Assembly (NCBI GenBank): GCA_019115005.1
Contig: DXEK01000015.1
Location: 1 to 49,130 of the forward strand
Source: Candidatus Fusicatenibacter merdavium
GTDB lineage: Bacteria > Bacillota > Clostridia > Lachnospirales > Lachnospiraceae
Direction of reading: 5' to 3'
Length of the DNA stretch: 49,130 nucleotides
Part shown: positions 9,780 to 18,719 of the stretch, piece by piece
How the letters are laid out: every line of letters starts with the position of its first letter
Numbering within the stretch: the first letter of the stretch is position 1
The notes under the pieces: generated by a model
Database searches by the model: none
Told to the model about the DNA's origin: nothing
The model's input: only the letters and a program-made list of their open reading frames with translations
Translations under genes and position numbers: made by a program

Positions 9780-10664
9780 TTACAGTTTTTCGGACCTGTT
9801 CCGCTGAAACCTCCGCCGGATCTCATCCTCGCCGCGCCGGAGTGCCTGACGTATCTCCTGTGTGTCGCCGAGGGTGTCCAGAAATACCTGATATTCCTGC
9901 CAGATACCACGGCCGTGAAGAACACAGTATGCTCCGGCGTCGCTTCCTGCGGCCATAAGAACGCCAAGCTTCCAGGCTTTCCGGATGTTCTCTGTCTGGC
10001 GGCGATAGATTTTTTCAAGAACCGCATCCTCATATCTCCCATTGCCGATGAGATTTTTGACTGTGACAGTGGTCGGCACCCACACGGCACGGTGCTCCGC
10101 GACACACTGGAGACTTTCCTCGGTCTGATCATTCCCGTGTTCCACCGAATCTACGCCTGCCTCTACCGCGTCGATCACCGCCTGCGCGCCGTTGGTATGC
10201 GCCATCACCGAATACCCGGCGTCATGCGCCATGGCAACCAGCCAGAACACCTCTTCCCGCGGCAGCGGCTCCCCGGTCACCTTCCCGTCAGTGGAAAAAT
10301 CCATAATCCCGGTGGTCATGATCTTCACAAAGTCTCCCCGGTTGCCGCGCAGCTTTCTCAGCAGTTCCCCATATTCTTTTCTGTCCGTGTAGGAACGGCC
10401 GACGATCTTTCCATACCGACCCTCTCTGTGAATGGCGAATCCCGGCGTCCGGTAAGTAATCCCGTATTCCGGCGCCAGCTCCCTGGCCAGCAGTCCCGCC
10501 CCGTAGGGATCTCCTCCGTCTCTGACATAGGTCACGCCTTCCCTTTCATACGCCTTCAGGTGTTCCCTGATCAGAATCTCGTCGGGCGCGGCGCTGTGTG
10601 CGGCGGCTGCCGCCTTATAATTTTTCCCGTCCATAAAAATATGTGCATGGCATTCTCCGGGCAT
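9780..10664 (-). CDS. Amidohydrolase family protein
   Basis: YVRDGGDPYG, GDFVKIMTTGIMDFS, SVMAHTNGAQAVIDAVEAGVDSVEHG, MAAGSDAG metal-site motifs; ends 15 nt from the cobC-like gene. Confidence 0.75.
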   Translation of the reverse strand: MPGECHAHIFMDGKNYKAAAAAHSAAPDEILIREHLKAYEREGVTYVRDGGDPYGAGLLARELAPEYGITYRTPGFAIHREGRYGKIVGRSYTDRKEYGELLRKLRGNRGDFVKIMTTGIMDFSTDGKVTGEPLPREEVFWLVAMAHDAGYSVMAHTNGAQAVIDAVEAGVDSVEHGNDQTEESLQCVAEHRAVWVPTTVTVKNLIGNGRYEDAVLEKIYRRQTENIRKAWKLGVLMAAGSDAGAYCVLHGRGIWQEYQVFLDTLGDTQEIRQALRRGEDEIRRRFQRNRSEKL

Positions 10665-10678
10665 TTTTTTCCTCCCTG

Positions 10679-11287
10679 TCAGTCCTCAGTTTCCAGTGAA
10701 ATTTCTGATTCCATGAACGCTTCCCGCCGTCCCAACTTCCAGTTTCTCTCCGAAATACAGATATGATATCCACAGCCATTGGCAACCTGCCATCCGTAGT
10801 AATCTCTGGCCGGGATCCCATATTTCTCCATAACGCTCATGATCGTACCTCCGTGCACGATACAGGCGACATTCTTGTAATGCCTGCGGATACAGGTGTC
10901 CACCATCTTGTCAAATCCATCCACGCATCTCCGCTTGAACTCCTCCGGACTCTCACCGTTCGGAAACGCCAGAGTTGCCATGGAATCCACCCACTGCTGG
11001 TATTCCGGATTTGACTGCAGTTCCTGATAATTTTTATTTTCAAAATCGCCGAAATTACATTCTCTGAACTCCGGGATCTGAATCCTCCTCGCATAAGGGT
11101 AGAGAAGCTCTGCCGACTGGATACAGCGTGTCATCGGACTGACGAAGACCAGTTCCACCGTATCCATTGTCCGGTTGGACAGCTGCTGAATCCCTTCCTC
11201 ACAGAGCGGCTCATCTGTCACCCCGATATATCTTCCAAAAGTATTTCCATAGGTTTTTCCATGACGGATCAATGCTATCTTTATCAC
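10679..11287 (-). CDS. Histidine phosphatase family protein, alpha-ribazole phosphatase-like
   Basis: IALIRHGKTYGNTFGRYIGVTDEPLCEEG; located in the cobalamin operon. Confidence 0.75.
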   Translation of the reverse strand: MIKIALIRHGKTYGNTFGRYIGVTDEPLCEEGIQQLSNRTMDTVELVFVSPMTRCIQSAELLYPYARRIQIPEFRECNFGDFENKNYQELQSNPEYQQWVDSMATLAFPNGESPEEFKRRCVDGFDKMVDTCIRRHYKNVACIVHGGTIMSVMEKYGIPARDYYGWQVANGCGYHICISERNWKLGRREAFMESEISLETED

Positions 11288-11664
11288 TTCTTAATCACCA
11301 TCCCGATTCCACAGAATACGCGGTGTACTTCCCCGGCTTTTTCCGCCAGTTCCGTGCAGATCCTGCCGGTCTTCTCCCTCCAAAGGCGATCAAAGGCTTC
11401 TACAGGAACCACCCCGCATCCCAGTTCATTTGTCACAATACAGAGTTCCGGATTTTCCTCCGGCAGCTTGCGGATCAGAGCGTCTGTGTCTCTCTCCTTC
11501 TCCAGCATTCTCCGGATCAGAAGATGAAAATTCCATACGCCCCGGCAGTTCAGAATTTCTTCCGGTTCACAGGACGCACCGTCTACCCATCCGTCCGGGA
11601 TCTGAAACGTCTTTTTCGCATACTCCAGTTTTCCCTGATATGCGCCTCCTATCACCATTTTCAT
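11284..11664 (-). CDS. Short CobU-like protein with degenerate P-loop
   Basis: MKMVIGGAYQGKLEYAKKTF resembles CobU GGxxSGKSxYAE; IVTNELGCGVVP resembles CobU VSNEvGxGiVP; 4-bp overlaps with both neighbours. Confidence 0.65.
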   Translation of the reverse strand: MKMVIGGAYQGKLEYAKKTFQIPDGWVDGASCEPEEILNCRGVWNFHLLIRRMLEKERDTDALIRKLPEENPELCIVTNELGCGVVPVEAFDRLWREKTGRICTELAEKAGEVHRVFCGIGMVIKK

Positions 11665-12434
11665 ATCAATCTCTCCATTCCCAGGCTGCAAAGCGCCAGC
11701 CAGACCATTCCGGTCACTTCGCAGACCGACACAAACCATCCTGCAAGATCACCGGTGATCCCCCCGAAATATTTTTCACTCATCCTGCGGTAATACATCC
11801 AAACCAGCGCCTCCACAAGGACAGTTGCCAGAAAGACCGGATGAAACCATCCGAGAAACAGACAGGCCAGCGCCAGATATACGACGAGTACCGCCGTCAC
11901 CGCTCTTTTCTGTGCCTGTTTGCCGAAAGCCGCAGCCGTACCTTTCGGATTGGCATTGGGAAACCACAAAACAGACAAGGCGCTGAAACAGCGGGAGATC
12001 CAGAATATACTGCAGAACGCCGGCAGAACATTCTCGCGGATCTCTCCGGCAGCTCCCAACGCCGCCACGAACCAGACGCATCCCATGATGACCGCAAAGG
12101 CGCCTGCATGGGAATCCTTCAGAATCTCCAGGCGGCGCTCCTTTTCCCTCCAGGAACTGAGCGCATCCATCGTGTCCAGATATCCGTCGAGATGGATCCC
12201 CCCGGTCACCAGAACAGGAATCAGCACCAGCACCGCCGCCCGAAACAGACTGCCGGCTCCCAGAAATTCCAGGATCTTCCAGAAAAGAAACTCCAGGATC
12301 CCGACTGCAAGCCCGACCCAGGGGAAAAAGCACATCGCATACTGCATACTCTCTTTGTCCCAATCGGCTGCCGGCATGGGGATCTTTGAGTACATTGCAA
12401 AGGCAACCTTAAAATTATTCCACAATATTTTCAT
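11661..12434 (-). CDS. cobS: Adenosylcobinamide-GDP ribazoletransferase
   Basis: FKVAFAMYSKIPMP, FFPWVGLAVG, GGIHLDGYLDTMDALSSWREKERRLEILKDSHAGAFAV. Confidence 0.92.
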   Translation of the reverse strand: MKILWNNFKVAFAMYSKIPMPAADWDKESMQYAMCFFPWVGLAVGILEFLFWKILEFLGAGSLFRAAVLVLIPVLVTGGIHLDGYLDTMDALSSWREKERRLEILKDSHAGAFAVIMGCVWFVAALGAAGEIRENVLPAFCSIFWISRCFSALSVLWFPNANPKGTAAAFGKQAQKRAVTAVLVVYLALACLFLGWFHPVFLATVLVEALVWMYYRRMSEKYFGGITGDLAGWFVSVCEVTGMVWLALCSLGMERLI

Positions 12435-12949
12435 GTTCTCTTTACCTCCAGCGGAATGCCGTATACCACTTCCGTCACGCCGTCTGCCAGCTCCGCCAGA
12501 CGGCAGTTGATCTTTCCCAGCGTTCTCTGATATTCCACGGTCCCGCTGTCATATTCGATGCCGTCGGAAAAGATTTCGTTGGAGACAATGATCAGATTGC
12601 GCGCAGTCCTGCGCAGATGTTCCACTCCGCGAAGAATTCGCACATCCGTATCCTTCCCCGCCCCGTCCGGCCAGAACATCTCGTTGGCCGTCAGGTTGGA
12701 CATACATTCCAGCAGAACATCCGCCCCCTCCGGCACCTCCGCCTTCTCAAGATCCCGATAACATTCCACCGTTGTAAATTCCTTTTTGGCCCGCATTTCC
12801 CGGTGGCGCGCGATCCGCCGGTGGCTCTCCTCATCGTAGGGATACATAGTCGCAATGTAGATCCGCCGTTCGCCGTTCAGCGCAAGGATCTGCGCTTCCG
12901 CGTAGGCCGATTTCCCGCTTCCGCTGCCTCCCGTAATCAAATGCATCAT
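12431..12949 (-). CDS. cobU: Adenosylcobinamide kinase / adenosylcobinamide-phosphate guanylyltransferase
   Basis: MMHLITGGSGSGKSAYAEAQ, RIARHREMRAKKEFTTVE, LIIVSNEI. Confidence 0.92.
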   Translation of the reverse strand: MMHLITGGSGSGKSAYAEAQILALNGERRIYIATMYPYDEESHRRIARHREMRAKKEFTTVECYRDLEKAEVPEGADVLLECMSNLTANEMFWPDGAGKDTDVRILRGVEHLRRTARNLIIVSNEIFSDGIEYDSGTVEYQRTLGKINCRLAELADGVTEVVYGIPLEVKRT

Positions 12950-12962
12950 TCCAGTACTCTCC

Positions 12963-14012
12963 TCAATTCAGCGGTACATAGGCTTCAATATGCGTACTCT
13001 CAAAGGTAGCCATGCCATGATACACTGCCAGCGCCATATCCAGGATCGGGAACAACATCACGGCTCCTGTTCCTTCACCGAGACACATCTCTCCGTGCAA
13101 AACCGCCTCTTTTCCAAGTTCCTTCAGCAGCATTTTCGCCGCCGGCTCCTTGGAAACATGGGAGGCCAGTATATATCCGGACGCATCCGGCGCAAGACGG
13201 ACTGCGATCAACGCCGCGACCGCCGAAATAAACCCGTCGATCACTACAGGCACATGGTGGGCAGCTCCTGCCAGGAAAGTACCGGCGATCCCGGCAATGT
13301 CAAAGCCTCCGACCTTCGCCAGCACATCGATCGGATCCTTGGGATCCGGATGGTGGAGTTCGATGGCATGGCGGATTACCTGGATTTTCTTCTGCAGTCC
13401 CTCGCTGGACAGACCTGCGCCCCTGCCGGTAACTGTCTCCGGCTCCATTCCGAGAAGCACCGACGCGACCGCACTGCTGCTTGTTGTATTTCCAATCCCC
13501 ATCTCGCCGGTCGCCAAAATCTGATATCCCTCTTCGATCTTCTCTTCCGCTGCCCGGATTCCTGCTTCCAGCGCACGGATCGCTTCCTCTCTGGTCATCG
13601 CAGGCTCTTTTGCCATATTTTTTGTCCCATAAGCAATCTTGCAGTTCGGAATACAGGTATCCTCCGCAACGCCGATATCATAAGGAAAAATATCCGCTCC
13701 CGTATGGCGGCAGAGGATCCCCGCCGTCGCTTTTTCCTGAAGAAAATTTTCCGCGACGGCTTTCGTCACCTCCTGACCGCACTGTGTCACGCCTTCTTCC
13801 ACCACGCCATTGTCCGCACAGAAGATCATCAGCGCTTTTCTGTCCAGATGCACATTCGGACTGCCGGTCATCCCCGCAATCTGCACGATCATATCTTCCA
13901 GTCTTCCAAGACTGTGCAGGGGCTTGGCAATACTGTCCCAATGCTGCCGCGCTCCTTCCATAGCTGTCTCATTCAGCGGCCGGATCGCCGCTATCGTCTG
14001 CTCCAATACCAT
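12963..14012 (-). CDS. cobT: Nicotinate-nucleotide--dimethylbenzimidazole phosphoribosyltransferase
   Basis: DNGVVEEGVTQCGQEVT, GEMGIGNTTSSSAVASVLLG, GFDIAGIAG, SHVSKEPAA; start at MVLEQTIAAI behind GGAGG. Confidence 0.93.
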   Translation of the reverse strand: MVLEQTIAAIRPLNETAMEGARQHWDSIAKPLHSLGRLEDMIVQIAGMTGSPNVHLDRKALMIFCADNGVVEEGVTQCGQEVTKAVAENFLQEKATAGILCRHTGADIFPYDIGVAEDTCIPNCKIAYGTKNMAKEPAMTREEAIRALEAGIRAAEEKIEEGYQILATGEMGIGNTTSSSAVASVLLGMEPETVTGRGAGLSSEGLQKKIQVIRHAIELHHPDPKDPIDVLAKVGGFDIAGIAGTFLAGAAHHVPVVIDGFISAVAALIAVRLAPDASGYILASHVSKEPAAKMLLKELGKEAVLHGEMCLGEGTGAVMLFPILDMALAVYHGMATFESTHIEAYVPLN

Positions 14013-14027
14013 TTCTTGTCCTCCTGC

Positions 14028-14065
14028 AAAAAACGAGGGTGTCTCAAAAAAATCGAGACACCCTC
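14028..14065 (-). terminator. Intrinsic terminator downstream of the cell-wall hydrolase gene, directly abutting cobT
   Basis: GAGGGTGTCTC/GAGACACCCTC 11-bp stem followed on the minus strand by GTTTTTT. Confidence 0.8.
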
Positions 14066-14071
14066 TGTGGT

Positions 14072-16180
14072 TTATGATTTTCTGACCCAGTCTACAAAGA
14101 ATATATGCGAACTGGTATACGTTTCCCCGGTGGAAGTCGTTCCTGTGTACGTGTAAGTATAGGTCTGACATTTCTCCGGATCCAGATTCAGCCGTTCAAA
14201 AGCCGCCGGTGTCATAAAATACATGTAATCAAAATCTTCCCTCGTGTCCCCAAAATCCGGAACCACGCGGTTTGTACCGTTGGTCTTATAATTATTCATG
14301 ATCGTCTCGGACACATCCGCCGCAATATAGGCGCCCGCATTGGTAAGTTCCTGCATAGTACTTGCGGTTCCGCTGCTGATGCCCTGCAGATATCTGGTCA
14401 GGGAACCGTTCCGCGCCGGCTCAAACTGCTGCTGCTGATAGATCGCTGTCTTCATGGAATATCCATACGCATCCATACGGTTGCGTATAACCATCGCCAC
14501 CGCTGTCATTCCCGTTGTCCGCTGGATTCCGGCCTCCGCCGCGCAGATCGCCGCCATCAGATCTCTCTCACTGACCTGCGGGTCCGTATAGTACTGATGT
14601 TCCACCACATAATACAGGCCATTGACAGAATCTCTGACCCGTACGTACTGGGGATCCGCATAGTTGCATGCGCCGGTCCCGGAAAAGCTATAGTAGTAAT
14701 CCGCACCGTCTTTCTGTGTTTTGAGATATGTATCCTTCAGCATGACGCCGTCGCTTCCCACATAATAGAAGCCGACTGCCGGCTCGCTGCCGGTCGGTTT
14801 TTCCGAACTGTCAAACCACTGATTCCGGTAAGCTCTTCCCTGACTGTCAAAACAATACCAGTCGCTGCCGATCTGTACCCACTGATCGGTGACTACCGAA
14901 CCGTCCGACGATCCATAGTAAATGTTTCCGTCCGCAGGATCCGTAAATTTCTCATTACGGAACGCCGCTCCCCAGCCGCGGAAATAGTACCGTTTGTTCC
15001 CCCTGGTAACCCAGGTATTCGTCGCCATCGAGCCATCTGACAGACCATAATAAATATTTCCGTCCGCAGGGTCGGTAAAGATCTCGTCGCAGAACGCTGC
15101 TCCCCAGCCGCGGAAGTAATACCACTTCCCGCCGATCTGCACCCAGGTGTTCGTCGCCATCGAACCGTCCGACAGACTGTAATAGATATTTCCGTCCGCA
15201 GGATCCGTAAATTTCTCGTTGCGGAACGCCGCCCCCCAGCCGCGGAAGTAATACCACTTTCCACTGATCTGAATCCAGCTATTCTTAGCGATCGAACCAT
15301 CGGACAGACCATAGTAAATATTTCCATCCGCAGGATCGGTGAATTTTTCATTGCGGAACGCTGCTCCCCAGCTCCGGAAATAATAATCTTTTTCGTCCAC
15401 CTTAATCCAGGTATTGGCAGCCATGGACCCATCGGACAGGGCATAATAAACATTTCCGTCATCCGGGTCCGTAAAAAGCTCATTGCGGAACGTCGCTCCC
15501 CAGCTCCGGAAATAGTACCATTTTCCATCAATCTGCTGCCAGCCGGTCGCCATCGAGCCGTCCGGATTCAGGTAATACAAATTTCCTCCCTCTTCCAGCC
15601 AGCCCGTCGCCCGCTGTCCGTCAGCATTGTAATAGTACCAGACGCCGTCTTCCTGCTGCCACTGCTGAAACAACGACATGACCTGTGGAATCTGTGCCGG
15701 ATCGATTTCCCCGTCTTCCTGTTCCGTTTCCATCGTTTCCGCCATATCATTCAACGCCGCATCTTCTTCTCCCGCTCCTGGCGTTACTTCTGCTTCCGGC
15801 GTTTCTTCCGGCTGCTGCTCCGGCTCCGCCGGCGTCACGGAAGGCTGCTGTGATTCTGTGTCTTCGTTTTCATCTGCCGGCTCTCCGTCCTCAGAATCCC
15901 CGGTGGAACCGGCCGGCTCGGAAGTTCCCGTCTGAGAACTTCCGGATGTATCAGATGGCCGGCTTTCTTCTCCGCTCTGTGCGTCCGGCAGGACCGTTTC
16001 TGCGGACGGATCTGTACTTTCTGCTGTTTCATCCATCTTACTGTCTCCGGAAACAGTCTGCTTCACAGCAGTTCCCGCACTGTTGCCTGCTCCGCCGGCC
16101 GCCGCCACGGGAACGCCGGAAACACTCAGCGAAACCGAAACTGCCGTAGCAAGCAGAGCGCATACAATTTTCCTTTTCAT
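14072..16180 (-). CDS. Secreted cell wall hydrolase (SleB/CwlJ-like C-terminal domain) with choline-binding-type repeats
   Basis: Signal peptide; acidic Pro/Glu-rich linker; WYYFRxWGAAFRNEKFTDPADGNIYYGLSDGS repeats; C-terminal SERDLMAAICAAEAGIQRTTGMTAVAMVIRNRM. Confidence 0.85.
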   Translation of the reverse strand: MKRKIVCALLATAVSVSLSVSGVPVAAAGGAGNSAGTAVKQTVSGDSKMDETAESTDPSAETVLPDAQSGEESRPSDTSGSSQTGTSEPAGSTGDSEDGEPADENEDTESQQPSVTPAEPEQQPEETPEAEVTPGAGEEDAALNDMAETMETEQEDGEIDPAQIPQVMSLFQQWQQEDGVWYYYNADGQRATGWLEEGGNLYYLNPDGSMATGWQQIDGKWYYFRSWGATFRNELFTDPDDGNVYYALSDGSMAANTWIKVDEKDYYFRSWGAAFRNEKFTDPADGNIYYGLSDGSIAKNSWIQISGKWYYFRGWGAAFRNEKFTDPADGNIYYSLSDGSMATNTWVQIGGKWYYFRGWGAAFCDEIFTDPADGNIYYGLSDGSMATNTWVTRGNKRYYFRGWGAAFRNEKFTDPADGNIYYGSSDGSVVTDQWVQIGSDWYCFDSQGRAYRNQWFDSSEKPTGSEPAVGFYYVGSDGVMLKDTYLKTQKDGADYYYSFSGTGACNYADPQYVRVRDSVNGLYYVVEHQYYTDPQVSERDLMAAICAAEAGIQRTTGMTAVAMVIRNRMDAYGYSMKTAIYQQQQFEPARNGSLTRYLQGISSGTASTMQELTNAGAYIAADVSETIMNNYKTNGTNRVVPDFGDTREDFDYMYFMTPAAFERLNLDPEKCQTYTYTYTGTTSTGETYTSSHIFFVDWVRKS
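14858..15517 (-). repeat. Five tandem 132-bp (44-aa) coding repeats
   Basis: Repeat boundaries at each YYFR(S/G)WGA(A/T)F; 5 x 132 bp = 660 bp exactly. Confidence 0.9.
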
Positions 16181-16323
16181 TCTGTGTCTCTTCTCCCTTA
16201 CTCTGTTATCCTAACAGTTACTCTGTAAAGGATATCACACCCTGCTAAAGGATGTCAAACCACCAAAATTTTCCGGATTTTTCATGTATTTTAATACAAA
16301 ATCATTCACTTTTCATTGAAAAA

Positions 16324-17814
16324 TCAGATTCCAAGAATCTTTTTTACTGTCTGTCCCATCTGATCCGCATCGCAAACCGTGTTGTGGCGGACCGGTGCCG
16401 TGCGGATCTCCTCAATGGCACGGGGTATTTTCGTGTTAGAGATTTCAGAGAGTACGTCCATCTGCTCAAAATCTCCCAATCCGTCATAGGCATCCGCGTC
16501 AATGGCATGAAGTACACTTCTTGTGAACTTGTACGGACTCGCAGTGGATGCAAGGATCACCGGAGTTGTGTCGCCGCTTTCTTTCCGGTATTTCTCATAG
16601 ACAGAAACCGCAACTGCCGTATGTGTATCCAGCACATAGCCGGTATCCTTATACATGGATGCGATTTCCGCTGCCGTCTCTTCTTCGCTGGCATAATCCC
16701 CGTAGAAATCATTCAGCTGTTCCCGCATCTCATCATCAATCTCATATCTGCCGTTTTTCTGAAGTCCGTCCATACACTCCTTCGTTCTGGCGGCAGACTG
16801 TCCGGAGATCCGGTAGATCAGCCGTTCCAGATTACTGGAGATCAGGATATCCATCGACGGAGAGGACGTCAGGATGAACGGACGGTTTCTATCGTAAACA
16901 CCTGTACGGAAGAAATCCACCAGAACCTTGTTTTCATTGGAAGCACAGATCAGCTTTCCGATCGGCAGTCCCATCTGCTTCGCATAAAACGCGGCAAGGA
17001 TATTTCCGAAGTTTCCGGTCGGTACTGTGACATTGACCACATCCCCGTTTTTTATCTCGCTGTTCCGCACCAGTGAGGCATATGCATAAACGTAATAGAC
17101 CACCTGGGGGATCAGCCTTCCGATATTGATGGAGTTAGCGGAGCTGAACTGGAAACCAGCCCGAGCCATCTCTTCCGCGAACGTTTTGTCATTGAAAATA
17201 TTTTTCACGCCGGTTTGGGCATCGTCAAAATTTCCCCGGATTGCAACGACGTATGTATTCCCGCCTTTCTGGGTCACCATCTGCTTCTCCTGTACCGGGC
17301 TGACACCGTCCTTGGGATAAAAAACGATGATCTTCGTGCCCGGAACGTCGGCAAAGCCGGCCATCGCGGCTTTTCCGGTATCTCCGGAAGTAGCGGTCAG
17401 GATCACGATCTCATTTTTGACATGATTCTTTCCGGCAGCGGTCGTCAGAAGATGAGGCAGGATGGAGAGCGCCATATCCTTGAACGCGATCGTCGCGCCA
17501 TGGAACAGTTCGAGAAAATAGATACCTTCTGCTTTCGTCAGAGGCGCAATTTCTTCCGTGTCAAACTTCTCGTCATACGCTTTGGCGATACAGTTTTTCA
17601 GTTCTTCTTCCGTAAAATCGGTAAAGAACCGGCTCATCACCTCGTAAGCCACTTCCTGGTAAGTCATCCGGGCAAGCGTTTCCATCGGCACATCCAACGC
17701 CGGGATGTGGTCCGGGACAAACAGTCCCCCGTCCTTTGCAAGTCCCTTCAGGATCGCCTGGGACGCAGTCACACCTTCTTCGCCGCCGCGTGTGCTTTTG
17801 TATAAGATTTCCAT
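16324..17814 (-). CDS. thrC: Threonine synthase
   Basis: MEILYKSTRGGEEGVTASQAILKGLAKDGGLFVP, LELFHGATIAFKDMALS, ILTATSGDTGKAA, VPTGNFGNILAA. Confidence 0.95.
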   Translation of the reverse strand: MEILYKSTRGGEEGVTASQAILKGLAKDGGLFVPDHIPALDVPMETLARMTYQEVAYEVMSRFFTDFTEEELKNCIAKAYDEKFDTEEIAPLTKAEGIYFLELFHGATIAFKDMALSILPHLLTTAAGKNHVKNEIVILTATSGDTGKAAMAGFADVPGTKIIVFYPKDGVSPVQEKQMVTQKGGNTYVVAIRGNFDDAQTGVKNIFNDKTFAEEMARAGFQFSSANSINIGRLIPQVVYYVYAYASLVRNSEIKNGDVVNVTVPTGNFGNILAAFYAKQMGLPIGKLICASNENKVLVDFFRTGVYDRNRPFILTSSPSMDILISSNLERLIYRISGQSAARTKECMDGLQKNGRYEIDDEMREQLNDFYGDYASEEETAAEIASMYKDTGYVLDTHTAVAVSVYEKYRKESGDTTPVILASTASPYKFTRSVLHAIDADAYDGLGDFEQMDVLSEISNTKIPRAIEEIRTAPVRHNTVCDADQMGQTVKKILGI

Positions 17815-17911
17815 ACTATCTCGTCTCCTTCTTTCCTTTTTCGCCGCCGCAGACTTCCGACCCCGGCAACATTATCCTCATTATACTGAATCACAGGCAA
17901 AAAAACAACTG

Positions 17912-18367
17912 TTAAATCCGCGAGGCCATTTCAAAAATCGTCCACCCGAGTCCCTGGGTAAAATTTCTCCTCCAGGGATCCAGTTCTCTTCGCGCTTCTC
18001 CCGGCGGCAGGAGCCAGTCCACGATATAGGGAACCGCCGGCGGCATATCCAGAATTTTTCCTGACTCCCGTTTTCCCACGCCCATGCGGTGCAGGGTTTT
18101 CCACACATCCAGCCGGCAGTTTTCCTCCCACACGCCCATGGAGACAGCCAGAAGAAGCGGCTCCTCTCCTCGGACATCGCTAAGATCCACCCGATACTTT
18201 CCGGGCTGTATTTCCAGACGGAAACCGGTTCCATACTGCATCTCGCACATTCCCTCCAGCGCCTTCGGCATCATCGCACGGAACTGAAGCATCGCAATAT
18301 CGCTGATCTCCGTCGGCAGAATTCTCTCCTTCCGCCCGTTATTGATTTCAAGATAATTCACAATCAT
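17912..18367 (-). CDS. Hypothetical protein, about 150 aa
   Basis: ORF with AGGAG-like RBS upstream of MIVNYLEINNGRKERILP; no family recognised. Confidence 0.55.
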   Translation of the reverse strand: MIVNYLEINNGRKERILPTEISDIAMLQFRAMMPKALEGMCEMQYGTGFRLEIQPGKYRVDLSDVRGEEPLLLAVSMGVWEENCRLDVWKTLHRMGVGKRESGKILDMPPAVPYIVDWLLPPGEARRELDPWRRNFTQGLGWTIFEMASRI

Positions 18368-18663
18368 TGTCTGTTTCTCCTGTTCTCTGTCTCTCCGACA
18401 GATCAAAAACAAAACATGTCTGGAGTCCTGCGCTTTTACACAGATCTCCAGACATGTAACCGTCTGTTATTACATGAACTGCCCGGAAAATAGGAGCATG
18501 AAATTCATGACCTTTTGACCCTGGCATCATCACATGAGTTGCCCGACAGATGAGCATGAGACACGGATTGCTCCGCACTTCGTGCTCCCGCAATCCTGAA
18601 AACACCTCAAATCCGCTCATTTTTCTTCGAAAAATGGCTGCTTTTCGGTGTTTTACGCTCCAC

Positions 18664-18706
18664 AAAGTCATAAATTTTCATGCGAACATGAAATTTATGA
18701 CTTTTT
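18664..18706 (-). terminator. Terminator-like hairpin downstream of leuA (repeat family GTCATAAATTTCATG)
   Basis: AAAGTCATAAATTTTCATG / CATGAAATTTATGACTTTTT inverted repeat. Confidence 0.65.
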
Positions 18707-18719
18707 GTCGCTTGTCTCA

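Noticed and set aside
9677-10132. 151-aa minus-strand ORF overlapping the amidohydrolase
   Set aside because: Out-of-frame overlap with a motif-supported gene; tandem GATATGAC-like sequence at its end is minor
14858-15517. CRISPR-like array from regular repeats
   Set aside because: Repeats are coding, 132 bp, contiguous without spacers, and encode choline-binding-type units
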